Source: Cercis canadensis
Taxonomy: Eukaryota; Streptophyta; Magnoliopsida; Fabales; Fabaceae
NCBI GenBank assembly: GCA_003255065.1
Contig: QAOA01001356.1
Coordinates: 334,989 to 398,988 of the forward strand
DNA length: 64,000 nucleotides
Direction: 5' to 3'
Part shown: one piece after another, positions 33,697 through 44,754 of the stretch
How positions within the stretch are numbered: the stretch's first letter is position 1
Layout: every line of letters starts with the position of its first letter
Notes under the pieces: model-generated
Database searches by the model: none
Told to the model about the DNA's origin: nothing
Seen by the model: only the letters and a program-made list of their open reading frames with translations
Translations under genes and position numbers: made by a program

Positions 33697-34356
33697 AGCT
33701 CGGATTACTCCTTTTTCCAAAGGTAATTTTTGCCTCTATCTCATTCTTAGGTCGTAGGTCATCTTTCTTCTTAGTTCACTCGTGGTAAGATGGAGAGTTA
33801 CTCTTCCGTGAATGGTGAGGACCCTATGAACTATCTGGAAAACATTGAAGTAATTTCGTCTGATAGGGGGGTAGAGGCCAACAGGGAAGTGGTGAGTGAA
33901 AGGGAGCCAAGTGTTGGTAGGGAACAAGATAGGGCGGAGGAAGCTAGTTCCAGCGACAGTAGCTTAGACATATATTTTTTTCGGCCCTCTATTCCTTCCT
34001 TTGTTCACGAGAGGATTAGAAACACAAGCTCGGATTACTCCTTTTTCCAAAGGTAATTTTTGCCTCTTTCTCACTCTTAGGTCGTAGGTCATCTTTCTTC
34101 TTAGTTCACTCGTGGTAAGATGGAGAGTTACTCTTCCGTGAACGGTGAGGACCCTATGAACTATCTGGAAAACATTGAAGTAATTTCGTCGGATGGGGGG
34201 GTAGAGGCCAACAGGGAAGTGGTGAGCGAAAGGGAGCCAAGTGTTGGTAGGGAACAAGATAGGGCGGAGGAAGCGAGTTCCAGCGACAGTAGCTTAGACA
34301 TATCTTTTGTTCTGCCCTCTATTCCTTCATTTGTTCACGAGAGGATTAGAAACACA
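33697..34356 (+). repeat. 330-bp tandem duplication at the 5' end of the antisense ORF
   Basis: The units 33697-34026 and 34027-34356 are almost identical. The first carries a copy of the start codon and about 80 codons (33790-34056) that runs into a stop where the second copy begins. The second unit continues into the intact ORF. Each unit also holds a GTAATTTTTG...CTTAG segment that could be a leader intron. Confidence 0.9.
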
Positions 34357-36158
34357 TTTTCCGTGCTTCGCACAAAGTTTGTAAGGGAGTTCAAATTTTA
34401 TAATCATGAGATTGATTGGGGTCGTAGCAGTTACGACGTTAAAGCATGCCCGAAAGATGCGCCTGTGTGCGAAAACTGCCCAAAAAATGATTTCTTTACC
34501 TTTAGTGCGGCTTATATGGAGAGGGCCGGAGCGGAGTTGCCTCTCTCTGAGTTTGAGATGGAGTTTTTTAGAAAGGTTAACGCTGCTCCGTCCCAACTCC
34601 ATGTAAACGGCTGGGGTTTTCTTCGGGCGTTTCAGAAAATGTGTGAACTTTTGTCGGTAGAGAGTAGGGTAGAGGTATTTTTTTATTTTTTTACTTTAAA
34701 GGACGTGAAGGATACCGACCAGGAGTTTGTGTACATAGCTGGTCGGCGGGGGTTAGGACTCTTGAAATTGGTGGAAGAATCGGCCAAAGGTTGGAAAGAC
34801 CGATTCTTCCGGGTTACGGTTCCGACCTGGAAAGCAGGCCCGGCGCCAACTATGGCATTTTTCTTGAAGGAAGACTTGAAGCCTCGGTTTCCCCTGCGCT
34901 GGAGTCGGGATATTTATAAAGTGCCAGCTCGGACAATAGACGAGTATATACGGGAAGATCGGAAAATAATAAAGACGATCTCCCAACTTGCCGTTGAAAA
35001 CGCTCAAATGGTTACGCTCAAGGCCAAAGATCTGATTGGTCGGTATTCATTGTGTGAAGTTGTACGTATGTTTTCTGATGTACTAATCATATTTTATTTG
35101 TTTCTGCAGAGGGAAAGCTGTCGGCAGAGCAAATGGTGAACCTAGCGAAGCTGGCAAAGGCTAGAACTCAAAGGTCGGCGGCGCCACCAAAGGCTATACC
35201 TGCTGAGCCAGTAACGGTGGTGAGGGCGGAGGAAATACCCGTGCTACCGGCAGCTCGGGAAGAAGGGAGCCCTGCTGCTGTCAAGGGCAAGCAAAGAGCC
35301 GGGAATAAGAGACAACGGGTGGCGGCAAAGGCGGATAAAGACCGAGCAGACCCCTCGGCCAGCCGGATGTTTGACCTTGATTCAGAGGTGAAGCATTTCG
35401 AGCTGTTTGCCGCCCCCGTGGGAGAGAAACGAGAACATTCCAGTGTCACGTTCTGGAATGTTCAATACCCGGCAGGAGATCGGCTGAAATCGTTGGCCCT
35501 GCCCACGGATCGAACGAAGGTGGCGGAGGCCAAAACATTGCTGCTGAGCAAACACCTTCTGGACATTATGGGACGGGCTGTCGTGATTGGCCAGGAGCTG
35601 AATGAGAGGGTCGTCGCGTCCGAGCTTGAGAGGCAAAAATTCTTGGAAGAGGACGAGATAACCCGGACAACAGTGGAATCTTGCCAGGAGGCCCTGGGTC
35701 GGGCCCAAAGGGAGCTGGGGGACATCCGCACAAGGCTGGATACTACGCTGGCTGAGCTTACCCAAGTGAAGGAAGAAAGGAAGATAAGCCAGGAGCTGGG
35801 TAGGGCGGCTGAGATCCGGGAAAGCAAGTTTCGGTGCCAAATGGCTCGAAGGCTTGACCGAGTTCGACAGTCGAAATCAAGGTTAAGGGACCGGGCTGAG
35901 CAGAAGATTGGAATGAACTATGCTGAGGCCAATGAGAAGGGGTTTAAGCTATGTTTAGAGCAGGCTCGGCTGCAGGTCCCTGATATTGATGCCGAGCGCC
36001 TGGATCCTTGGAAGAGGGTAAGGGACGGTCAGCTAGTAGACGACGCTGAGGAAGCGGATGATGAGGACCCCGAGCTGCGGGTTGATCCTGACTCCGGTGC
36101 AGATGCAGATTTAGCTTCGGAGAATGAAGATGTTCTTCGAGAGCAGGATAAGCCTTAG
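34120..36158 (+). CDS. Antisense ORF of the Tat element, two exons, 664 aa
   Basis: The ATG at 34120 opens exon 34120-35065. A 44-bp intron (GTATGT to TTTCTGCAG, with TACTAAT as a branch-point-like word) joins it in phase to 35110-36158. The protein has an acidic, Ser-rich N-terminus, a cysteine cluster (ACPKDAPVCENCPK, about residues 108-121), a globular middle (WGFLRAFQKMCELL, then RDIYKVPARTIDEYI), a basic linker with QRSAAPP and KGKQRAGNKRQR, a long Glu/Arg-rich coiled coil (about 484-587) and an acidic tail. Antisense ORFs of this kind are known in Tat elements, where they are often annotated as putative plant transposon proteins, and no function is established. It is uninterrupted, in contrast to gag and pol of the same element. 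Confidence 0.8.
35066..35109 (+). other. Predicted 44-bp intron of the antisense ORF
   Basis: Donor GTATGT, branch-like TACTAAT and acceptor TTTCTGCAG keep the frame across two otherwise separate ORFs. 44 bp is short for a plant intron, so splicing is inferred. Confidence 0.65.
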
Positions 36159-36654
36159 GGAGTTAGGATCTTGTAAATAATGTATTTTTTCTTATTTTTT
36201 CTTGTAATCCGATGTTGAAAAATAATAAGAACGGAGTTTTGTTTATCATCTTTGATTTTTCTATTGTGTTTGGTGTTGGAACGAGTATTATAGCTTGGGT
36301 AAAAGCTAGAATTGAATAAATGATAAGTTCAAGGAACTTTTGGTAAGGGCGAACTAAGGGAATTGGTAAATAATTTTACGAGAATAAGTCGGGTGTTTGA
36401 ACTAAGGAAATTTATAAATAATATCCCGAGAATAAGTCAGGTTTTTGACTAAGGATTTGTCCATAAGCAAAGGTACCGAGCTAATCTTTGAGGGGTTAGT
36501 TCGAAATTTATTTTGAATCACCCAATTTTTTGACAAGTTTGGAAAGTTTTAACCGTTGTTTAGACTCGTTGAAAGGTGTTTGGCGGTTGTAGGTTTGAAC
36601 TTTGAATGAAGCGGCGTTGGCGCTTGTAGGTGAAGCTCGGGTAGAGCGTTTTAT
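36159..36654. other. Region 3' of the antisense ORF inside the gypsy element
   Basis: No ORF is supported. AATAATAAG near 36221 may act as a poly(A) signal for the antisense transcript. Motifs such as GAATAAGTC recur loosely between 36370 and 36440. Confidence 0.35.
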
Positions 36655-36895
36655 AAGGACATTGGTCCTTTTAAGGGCATTGGCCCTTGTAGGTTAAGCT
36701 CGTGTAGGGTATTTTGAAGGACATTGGTCCTTTTAAGGGCATTGGCCCTTGTAGTTTAAGCTCATGTAGAGCGTTTTGAAGGACATTGGTCCTTTTAAGG
36801 GCATTGGCCCTTGTAGTTTAAGCTCGTGTAGAGCATTTTGAAGGACATTGGTCCTTTTAAGGGCATTGGCCCTTGTAGTTTAAGCTCGGGTAGAT
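36655..36895. repeat. 62-bp tandem repeat with two hairpins per unit, about four units
   Basis: Units recur at 62-bp spacing (ATTGGTCCTT at 36661, 36723, 36785 and 36847). Each unit holds two perfect inverted repeats with the same loop: AAGGAC-ATTG-GTCCTT and AAGGGC-ATTG-GCCCTT. The array lies between the 3' ends of the antisense ORF and of pol. Confidence 0.9.
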
Positions 36896-36904
36896 GTAAA
36901 AACT

Positions 36905-39900
36905 TCATTGTATATATTGGCGAAGGTTTAATATATTCCAAGTTCTGGGGATGTGATCTCTTTCCATGGTTGTCAGCTTGTATGCCCCTTTCCCGAGTAC
37001 TTCGTGAATTCGATAAAGGCCTTCCCAATTTGGTGCTAGCTTTCCCTCATTGAGGTGCTTTCTGGTGATGGTCGCTTTTCAAAGCACGAGGTCGCCTTGT
37101 TGAAACTTTCTTGATCTGACCTTGAGGTTGTGATAACGGGCGAGTTTCTGTTTATATGTCATTGCTCGGATCCGAGCTTTGTCCCTCTCTTCGTCTAGTA
37201 GGTCAAGGTTTACTTGCAATTGCTCTGAGCTTTGATCAGGTTGGAAAAATTCTCTTCTGCGGGATGGTTCTCCAATTTCTACTGGGATCATAGCTTCGGT
37301 TCCGTAGGTAAGCTTGTATGGGGACATGCCCGTTGAGGTTTGGGAAGTAGTTCGGTAAGACCAGAGGATCCATGGTAGCTCTTCGACCCACCGAGACTTG
37401 GTTTGATCTAGTCTTTTCTTGATGCCATCTAGTAATATGCGATTTGCCGCCTCTACTTGGCCGTTAGCTTGAGGATGTTCGACCGAGGTGAAATGTAGCC
37501 CGATGTGGAGGTCGACACAAAATGCCCGGAAACCCGAGTCTGAGAACTGGGTCCCGTTGTCCGTGGTTATTGTATGTGGGATGCCGAACCTGTAAATAAT
37601 GAAAGTTTGAACAAACTTTTTAGCATTTTTAGCCGTGATTGTAGCCAAAGGCTCGGCTTCGATCCATTTAGAAAAGTAATCAATAGCGACAATGAGAAAA
37701 TTTTTCTGCCCAAGGGCCAATGGGAAAGGTCCGAGGAGGTCCAATCCCCAACGGCTGAAGGGCCACGGTTCGACCGCGACATGTAGGTCGGTAGGCGGCG
37801 CGAGGTGGATGAATGCAAATTTTTGGCACTTGTCGCATCTTTGAACAAACTTGGTCGCATCAGTCCTCAAGGTTGGCCAATAGTATCCAATTCTGAGGAT
37901 ACTAGCTGCTAAAGATCGGGCCCCGATGTGGTGGCCACATATTCCTTCATGGACCTCTTGCAGGACGTAAGTGGATTGATCTGGGGTTAGGCATTTCAAA
38001 AGCGGGGTGTAATAGCCGCGCTTGTAGAGCACGCCTCTTTCTAGGTAATAGTTAGTTGCTATGCGTCGAAGCTTTCTTGCGTCCGCTTTCTCCTTTGGGA
38101 GGTTTTCTATTTCAAGGTAATGTTTGATGGGGGTGATCCATGTTGGGGCCTCTTCCTCGACGACTAGCACTCCGACTTGCTCTGTACTGGGGTGATGGAG
38201 TGTTTCTTGTATAACTGTTTGGTTATGTCCTGATTTTTTGCTACTGGCTAATTTGGAGAGGAGGTCGGCGCGGCAATTCTCGCTTCGCGGGATGTGCAGT
38301 ATTTCGAAGTTTTTTAATTGGGAGGTTAAGCTTTGAACTACTTCGAGATATTTCACCATCAAGGGATCCTTAGCTTGATATTCTCCCTTAACCTGGCTAG
38401 TGACTAGCTGAGGGTCGCTAGATACTAGGAGATTCTCGGATCCGAGCTCCAGAGCCAGCTTGAGCCCGGTGATAAGAGCTTCATATTCAGCCTGATTGTT
38501 GGAAGTCGGAAACTCGAAACGCAGAGATTATTCTATTGTTATGCCCTCTGGACCTTCCACGATGATCCCTGTTCCTCCTCCTTTGAGGTTGGAAGAACCG
38601 TCAACCGACAAGCGCCAAGTGTGGGGTTGGCCAAGGTTGGGTGATTCAGGAGGAGTGAATTTGACAATAAAATCGGCCAGTGCTTGGGCCTTGATTGTAC
38701 CTCTGGGTTCATAAGTAATAGTGTGCTCGGAGAGTTCAGCGGACCACCTGAGCATGCGGCCTGCGAGGTCGGGCTTTTGAAGGACCTGCCGTATTGGCTG
38801 ATCTGTACGGACGGTAATCGGGTGATTTTGGAAGTATGGTCGAAGACGACGTGCTGAGAGGACGAGAGCATAAGCGAGTTTTTCTAATTTATGGTAGTTG
38901 AGCTCGGACCCCTGAAGGGTATGGCTAGTGAAGTAAACGGGTAGTTGGTTCCTGTCTTCGCTGACGAGAGCCGAGCTGACAGCATGGTTACTAGAGGCAA
39001 GGTATAGGTAAAGTATCTCGGCTGGTTTGGGCTTGGAGAGTATAGGTGGGGAGGCTAAGTATTGTTTGAGCTCGTCGAAGGCTCGCTGACTCTCTTCTGT
39101 CCATTCGAAGTTTTTGACCTTTTTGAGCGCTTGGAAAAAAGGGAGAGCTTTGTCAGCGGATTTCGACATGAATCGGGAAAGAGCTGCGATTCTGCCGGTT
39201 AAGCGCTGGACCTCCCGTACCGTTGTTGGTGGTTTCATCTGAATGATGGCGGTGCATTTGTCGGGATTAGCCTCGATGCCTCGGTGTGTTAACATGAAGC
39301 CGAGAAACTTGCCAACCGCTACCCCAAAGGTGCATTTGGAAGGGTTTAGGCGCATGGCGTGTTTACGGAGCTCGGAGAATGTTTCCTCTAGGTTGGCCAG
39401 GTGGTTTTCCTCCGAGCGCGATTTGACAAGTAAGTCGTCTACGTATACCTCGACGTTTCGCCCTATCTGTGCTTTAAAAACTCTGTCCATTAATCTTTGA
39501 TAGGTGGCCTCTGCATTTTTTAATCCGAAAGGCATGACTCGGTAGCAATATGTGGTCTTCTCGGTGATGAATGCTGTCTTATCCTCATCTTCAGGGTGCA
39601 TGCGGATTTGGTTGTATCCCGAGTAGGCGTCCATAAAACTCAAAAGTTTGTAACCGGATGCTCCATCGACGAGCTTGTCGATGCTTGGAAGGGGATAAGG
39701 GTCTTTTGGACATGATTTGTTCAGGTCGGAGTAATCCACACACATTCTCCATTTTCCGTTAGTTTTCTTGACCATGACAACGTTGGCTAGCCAGGTCGCG
39801 TAGGGTACCTCCCGAATGAACTTGGCGTCCAAAAGTTTGGCGACTTCATCTTGGATTGCTGCTTGCCGCTCTGGTCCCACTACCCGCTTCTTTTGTCGGA

Positions 39901-40591
39901 CTGGTTTGGCCCCTGCATGAACAGAGAGTTTATGGCATATGAAATCGGGATTTATACCTGGCATGTCGACCGATGTCCATGCAAATAAGTCGGCATTGGC
40001 AACCAGAAGGTCGGTCAATTTCTTTATGATAGGCGCAGGAAGGCCGGATCCCATTTGTACTGTTTGCTCGGGCCGTTGGCCTACTTGGACTGGGATCAGG
40101 TCACCTTTTGGCTCGGGTCGGGTCCCCTGACTTGGTCGGTTATCGAGCTCGTCAAGGGGAGTCGAGGAGTTGTTGCTGGTGTCTTCCGGCTTTTGGGAGT
40201 AGTCAATGGAAAGGCTGATGTTGTAGCAGGTTCTACCGAGAAGCTGGTCGCCCCGTGCTTGACCGACTTTGCCCAAAGCAGTGGGGAATTTAAGTAAGAG
40301 GTGCTTGGTTGAAACGATGGCGTCAATGCTGTTGAGGGAAGGTCGTCCCAAAATGGCATTATAAGCATAGGGGCAATCGACGACCAAGAAACGAATGTCA
40401 GCGCTTGTGGAGTTGGGGAATTCGCCGAGAGTAGCCCTGAGAGTTATAGTGCCTTTGACGCCGACCTGATGTCCTGAGAAACCGACGAGAGTTCCTGGAT
40501 AGGTGCTGAGGTTTGAGGTAGGGAGGCCGAGTTGAGAGTAAGTGTGGTAGAAGAGGACATCGGCCGAACTTCCTTGATTTCCGGACTTCAT
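36905..40591 (-). pseudogene. Gypsy pol: protease, RT, two RNases H, integrase, with two stops
   Basis: All domains are in one minus-strand frame. The protease core reads NQGSSADVLFY, with Asn where the catalytic Asp belongs. Reverse transcriptase has KKTNGKWRMCVDYSDLNK, FMDAYSGYNQI and an intact YVDDLLVKS. RNase H has YFTSHTLQGSELNY and RTDQPIRQVL. A second, archaeal-type RNase H begins WRLSVDGSSN and continues past an in-frame TAA at 38528-38530 (SNNQAEYEALITGL). Integrase has the zinc finger H-H-CDKCQ, catalytic Asp in RWGLDLLGPF and TTDNGTQF, and Glu in HPQANGQVEAANRI. A TGA at 37079-37081, probably a CGA change, interrupts its C-terminus, which then runs to 36905. Only a few point changes separate it from a working pol. 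Confidence 0.93.
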
Positions 40592-42308
40592 AGTTGGCTA
40601 TCAAGCAAGAGATAACTACGGGATCATCGTGCTCTGGGTCGATGATTCCATAGTCGGCGTCGGAGAAAGAAATGGTTGGCTGCGATTTGGCTTTTTTAGC
40701 AAAGGTGGTGTGGGATATTTCACTTTGGTACTTGTGGGCAGCTCGTTCGTGTCTTTTCCGAGAAGACCTGGAGTATCCTCCACCCACGAAACCACCTGCA
40801 ATGGTGTGGATAATCCCTGCGGTATTTTGTCTTAGGTTTTCCTGATGGTTCGGAGGGAACCTGCCTGGAACTCTCTCGCCCTGTGGATTCTGATCTGGGC
40901 GAGTTGGGCGGTTACGGGGAGGAGATTGGTTCCGTGGTCGGTATTCCCTGTGGGGTCTTTGGTTGGGGATAGGGACCTCAGCACAATATTTTTGCAGATA
41001 ACCTTTTTGAATGAGGTGCTCTATGACATTTTGCAGATGTCGGCAGTCATTGGTGTCATGACCGCGTCCTCGGTGAAAGGCGCAGTACTTGTCTTTCTCG
41101 GCTCCTACCGTCTTTTTAGGAGGTGGAAGCTGAGCTAACTTGGTGTGGCAGATTTCCTCTAGAACGCGGGCCCGACTTTGATTCAAAGGTGTGTAGCTGT
41201 CGAACCGAGGTCGGGTGGGAGATCTGTCTCTTTTGGGTTTTTTATCGTCCTGGACCTTCTTGTCCCGAGGAGATTTGCTTATTTCATTCTGGCCTAGTAT
41301 TTCTTCGAGGTTGATGTGCTTGGCTACCTTCAGCAGAAGGTTAGATAGGCTTGCTGGTGGGTCAAGGGTAAGATATTCGAGTAGGCGCCCAGGTCGGAGA
41401 CCTGCTTGGATGGCATGCATAGCCACTGCTTCTGTGAGGTCGCGAACTTGCAGGGAGAGTTTGTTGTACCTGTCTATGTAATCTTTTAAGGACTCATTCT
41501 CTTCTTGTTTCAAGGTAGCCAGAATAGCAGAAGATCTTTGGTGAGTCATGCTGGTAGAGAAACGAGCCTGGAAGAGCTCGGCGAGTTGATCGAAAGTTGA
41601 GATGCTATGTGGCGGGAGGCTGGAAAACCACTGGAGTGCTGCTCGACGCAAGGTGGTGGGGAATGCCCGGCACATGATTTCTTCTGCCGATCCAGCCAGA
41701 AGCATGACCGAGTTATAATTTTCCAGATGCTCCCTAGGATCTGTAGAACCATCATAGGAGTCGAGATGGGGTGGTTTGAAATTCTGGGGCAAAGGAAAAA
41801 CCATGATTTCTTTTGTAAAAGGATGTTTGGCAGCTCGTTTCTTTTTCTCCAAAGCTTGTGATGGTTGGCTCTGAGCGGATGTTTGTGGGGGTGCTTCTCG
41901 GCAGAGGGACTAGAAGGAAGATTGGTTTTCTTCAATCTCCTCGGTATGTGGACTCTTCTGGTGCTTGCCTTGAGGAGTGTCTTGGAAACGAAAAGGAGAG
42001 TCTCCGCAGGTTGAAGTTTCGACCCAAGAGTCAGTTTTTTGGACACGTTGTTTTAATTCTGCTATCTCTGCTTTGTCTGCCATCCGCTCTTGCTTGAGAG
42101 TTTGGATTTCTCGGAGTAAAAAGGAGAGAATGGCATTTTCTGAGTTTTGATCTGTGTTTTCGCAAGGAGGTTCTGGGCTATGAGAAATGTGGCGAGGAGG
42201 TGGGAGTGGCTGTCTTCGGGTAGTGCCGGGCTGAAATGGGGGTCTCGTGGGTGAAGGAGTGGTTTTCGAGTTGGTGCGAGGGTTTCCAAGCTCGGGGATC
42301 AGGTCCAT
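40398..42308 (-). pseudogene. Gypsy gag with one in-frame stop
   Basis: The ATG at 42308 is chosen because it is the first Met after the primer site, with the frame leading into gag. The proline-rich N-terminus and a short coiled coil (FLLREIQTLKQE) end at an in-frame TAG (41910-41912). The same frame resumes and carries the retrotransposon gag domain (DSYDGSTDPREHLENY, ALQWFSSLPPHSI, ESLKDYIDRYNKL) and a CCHC-like knuckle (YCAFHRGRGHDTNDC). The end overlaps pol by about 190 bp in another frame, suggesting a frameshift mutation at the junction around 40590. Confidence 0.9.
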
Positions 42309-42367
42309 TTTGCACAAAACAGGATCGTACAATGAATTTGTTTCTCGGGGAAAAGAAAGGAAACAAG

Positions 42368-42385
42368 TTCCCACAGACGGCGCCA
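42368..42385 (-). other. Primer-binding site of the gypsy element
   Basis: On the minus strand TGGCGCCGTCTGTGGGAA begins two bases after the 5' LTR. The TGG start and position are those of a tRNA-complementary primer site. The tRNA was not determined. Confidence 0.8.
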
Positions 42386-42387
42386 AA

Positions 42388-42689
42388 TGACGATGTCTGA
42401 TTCTGGCTTGGAAGTGAGGGTCTAATAAGGTGAGATCGTCTGTAAAGATGTATGACCGAGGTCGGGTGCTTACCCGAGCTTCGATGTTTGAGTTTCTCAC
42501 TAATCTGATGTCAAATGAGAGCTTTGGTACTCTTTTTTTGTCTTGACCCCAGGATCCCTTTTTTTACTTGTCGTTGGCTGCTATTTATAGGGAGATTTCC
42601 AGGTTTAAAAGATCCAGGAAATGGTTTCAGATATGGGCTTGGTGATAGTGGGCTTAAATCCTTATGGGCCGAAATATTGGGTATCTACA
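42388..42689 (-). repeat. 5' LTR of the gypsy element
   Basis: 302 bp. On the minus strand it begins TGTAGATACCC and ends ACATCGTCA. A minus-strand TATA box (CTATAAATAG) is at 42581-42590. Confidence 0.93.
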
Positions 42690-44496
42690 GATATAAATGG
42701 GAGATCAAATTTCAGCAAGAAGTTTCAAAGTCAGTTGCCAAAATGTCCAACAAACCGGACTTCAGATTTTGAAAAAGAAAAAAGAATAGGAAATGAGATT
42801 GGGCTCCACAAGAAGTTTCTTCTTTTAAAAGAAAAATTTCTCAACAAAAGAAAATCTTATGGTTTGCTTTATTGACCCCAGCCAATTAAAAGTCAAATCA
42901 CCATGTTATGGACACCCTTGATAGTAGAAAGTCAGTGCGGTCGCCGTATTCTCACATAAGTGCAAGGAATATACTTGGGTTTATTGGGTTCAGGTTCCGG
43001 GTTATTCAATATGGCTTGAGGCTAAGATAACGAATATACTTGGGCCTTCAGGTTTTGTTGAAGTGTAATTTCATTAGCAAAGCCGAATTTCATAACCAAC
43101 ATAAATATACCATAGATATTTCTGCCTAAATATATAGATACTTTGTAAAAACTCCCAACACCTAGGAGTGTTCATAACCTGATTTAACAGCGAAGAACCG
43201 ACTGAACCAGACTGAAATGAAGCAAATCAGACAATTCTTCGTTGTAGACCGGGCGACATCAGATGGCTAAAATTGAAAATTTTTGGTTTAAGCCAGTCAA
43301 ATTCACTTTTAGCTCAGAAAAACTAACATAAATTGAACTGACCAAAATCCCACATGAATCCATTAAATTTTCACATTTCCCACAGTTTTAACTTTTCAAA
43401 CTTATCTTGGAAATGATGAAAGTTTTAAATTCTCACGTTCAACTTCCTTTTCCATTTCCTCCATTGTCATCATCAACTCTTCCTCTCCTCTCCTCTAACC
43501 CTTCCTCTCCTCTCTCTCTCTCTTTCTCTCTCTCTCTCTGCAAACACAAGACAACCGACGAGAGCAAGAAAGTGAAGTGAAACCGGGTGACCAAGAACAA
43601 TTGGCCCAATCTGACCAACCCCAACTAACCCAACTAAAACTGAATTCAACGATTCCTTTCCTCTGCTGGTCAGTGATGGGTCGGATGGCAAAGATCCTCC
43701 AATCCGACTGAAAATCGACAAGTGAACACGCCTACCAACACCTCTTTATGGTGAGATTTCCAAGTTGCAGTTCTGAACAATCAACTATTGTGGTTTATTT
43801 TGCGCATTGTTTTAAAAATCTGACGGGTGAGCAAACCGGTGTAACAAAACATGATCAATCGGACCAGTTGGACCGTTAGTCGAACCGGTTGAATTGAATC
43901 TTTTTTCAAACTTAAAAATTCACAAAAAATAAAATATGAAGAATGAAGCACAAATCATCAAATTTAACTCATAAGTAAAAGTCTTAAATTTAAATATTCA
44001 AATAACTAAAAATCAAAAGATATAAAAATTTAATCTATATACACCTAATTTAAAATGGTGTCCCATAACAAAATTAAATTATTTCAATAGCTAACATCTT
44101 TTACAAGTTCACATACTCTCAATATAATGAAGTTCACAATTTTTAATATAGCAAATTTTTCAAGCTGTCTGGTTTTGTCAAAACTGGACCGGTTCATCTG
44201 TTCAAGCGGTTCTCACCGATTTTAGGAGGTTTAACCGCTACAGCGATTCAAGGATATGAACATTTTGTCAATAAAATACCTTGAACACAAGACTTTCTTC
44301 TTATGATGAGAATCTTGAGACCAACTAATCTACAACCTAGTTGGCCACTAACATATCTTTTGAAGTAATACTAGGTGAGTTATCTGAATTTTAGTTAAAC
44401 TTGTATGGGTTCACACTTATAATTAGCATAAATATAAAATATAATTAGATTTATTAACTTTTTCTTATGGTTTAGATTTGTCAACTTACTACCAAA
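42690..44496. other. Intergenic DNA with a CT microsatellite
   Basis: No gene is supported. A CT-rich microsatellite lies at about 43470-43540. Words such as ACCGGTT and its inverse near 43840-44220 hint at a decayed repeat. Confidence 0.4.
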
Positions 44497-44592
44497 CAAC
44501 TTATAGTTAAGTAGTACTGAGATGACCCTTAAAGCTTGTGAGTTCTATATTCAAATCAAAAGTCATAGCCAAAAATATTAAAAAAAAAAAAT
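44497..44592 (+). repeat. SINE-like relic with poly-A tail
   Basis: TTATAGTTAAGTAGTACTGAG is followed by TATATTCAAATC and a poly-A tail, like the relics at 6735, 13060, 29025 and 54540. Confidence 0.4.
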
Positions 44593-44754
44593 TGTTAACT
44601 TACTAGTGCAAGACCATATAAAAATTAATTAGTATATAATAAATATTTTTATATTATTTATAATGTTTTTTATTTGTAGATAAATAATGATTATATTTGT
44701 AATTGAGAAAAAAAGTAAAGAGATAAGTATTATGACTAAGAGCATGTTTCATTA

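Larger units (their letters stand above)
32942..42689 (-). mobile_element. Complete Ty3/gypsy Tat-lineage retrotransposon with antisense ORF
   Basis: The element is 9748 bp with 301/302-bp LTRs and a perfect 5-bp target duplication, GATAT (32937-32941 and 42690-42694). Reading on the minus strand it has LTR, primer site, gag, pol (protease, reverse transcriptase, RNase H, a second archaeal-type RNase H, integrase), a non-coding zone, an antisense two-exon ORF, polypurine tract and LTR. A second RNase H plus an extra ORF between integrase and the 3' LTR is characteristic of the Tat lineage. The LTRs differ by about five transitions and one indel, so the insertion is fairly young. Stops in gag and pol leave it unable to move on its own. 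Confidence 0.95.

Noticed and set aside
33790-34056. First copy of the antisense ORF start as a separate gene
   Set aside because: It is the truncated unit of the 330-bp tandem duplication and stops where the second unit begins.
36655-36895. CRISPR-like look of the regularly spaced repeats
   Set aside because: Units are contiguous 62-bp tandem copies without unique spacers, inside a plant retrotransposon.
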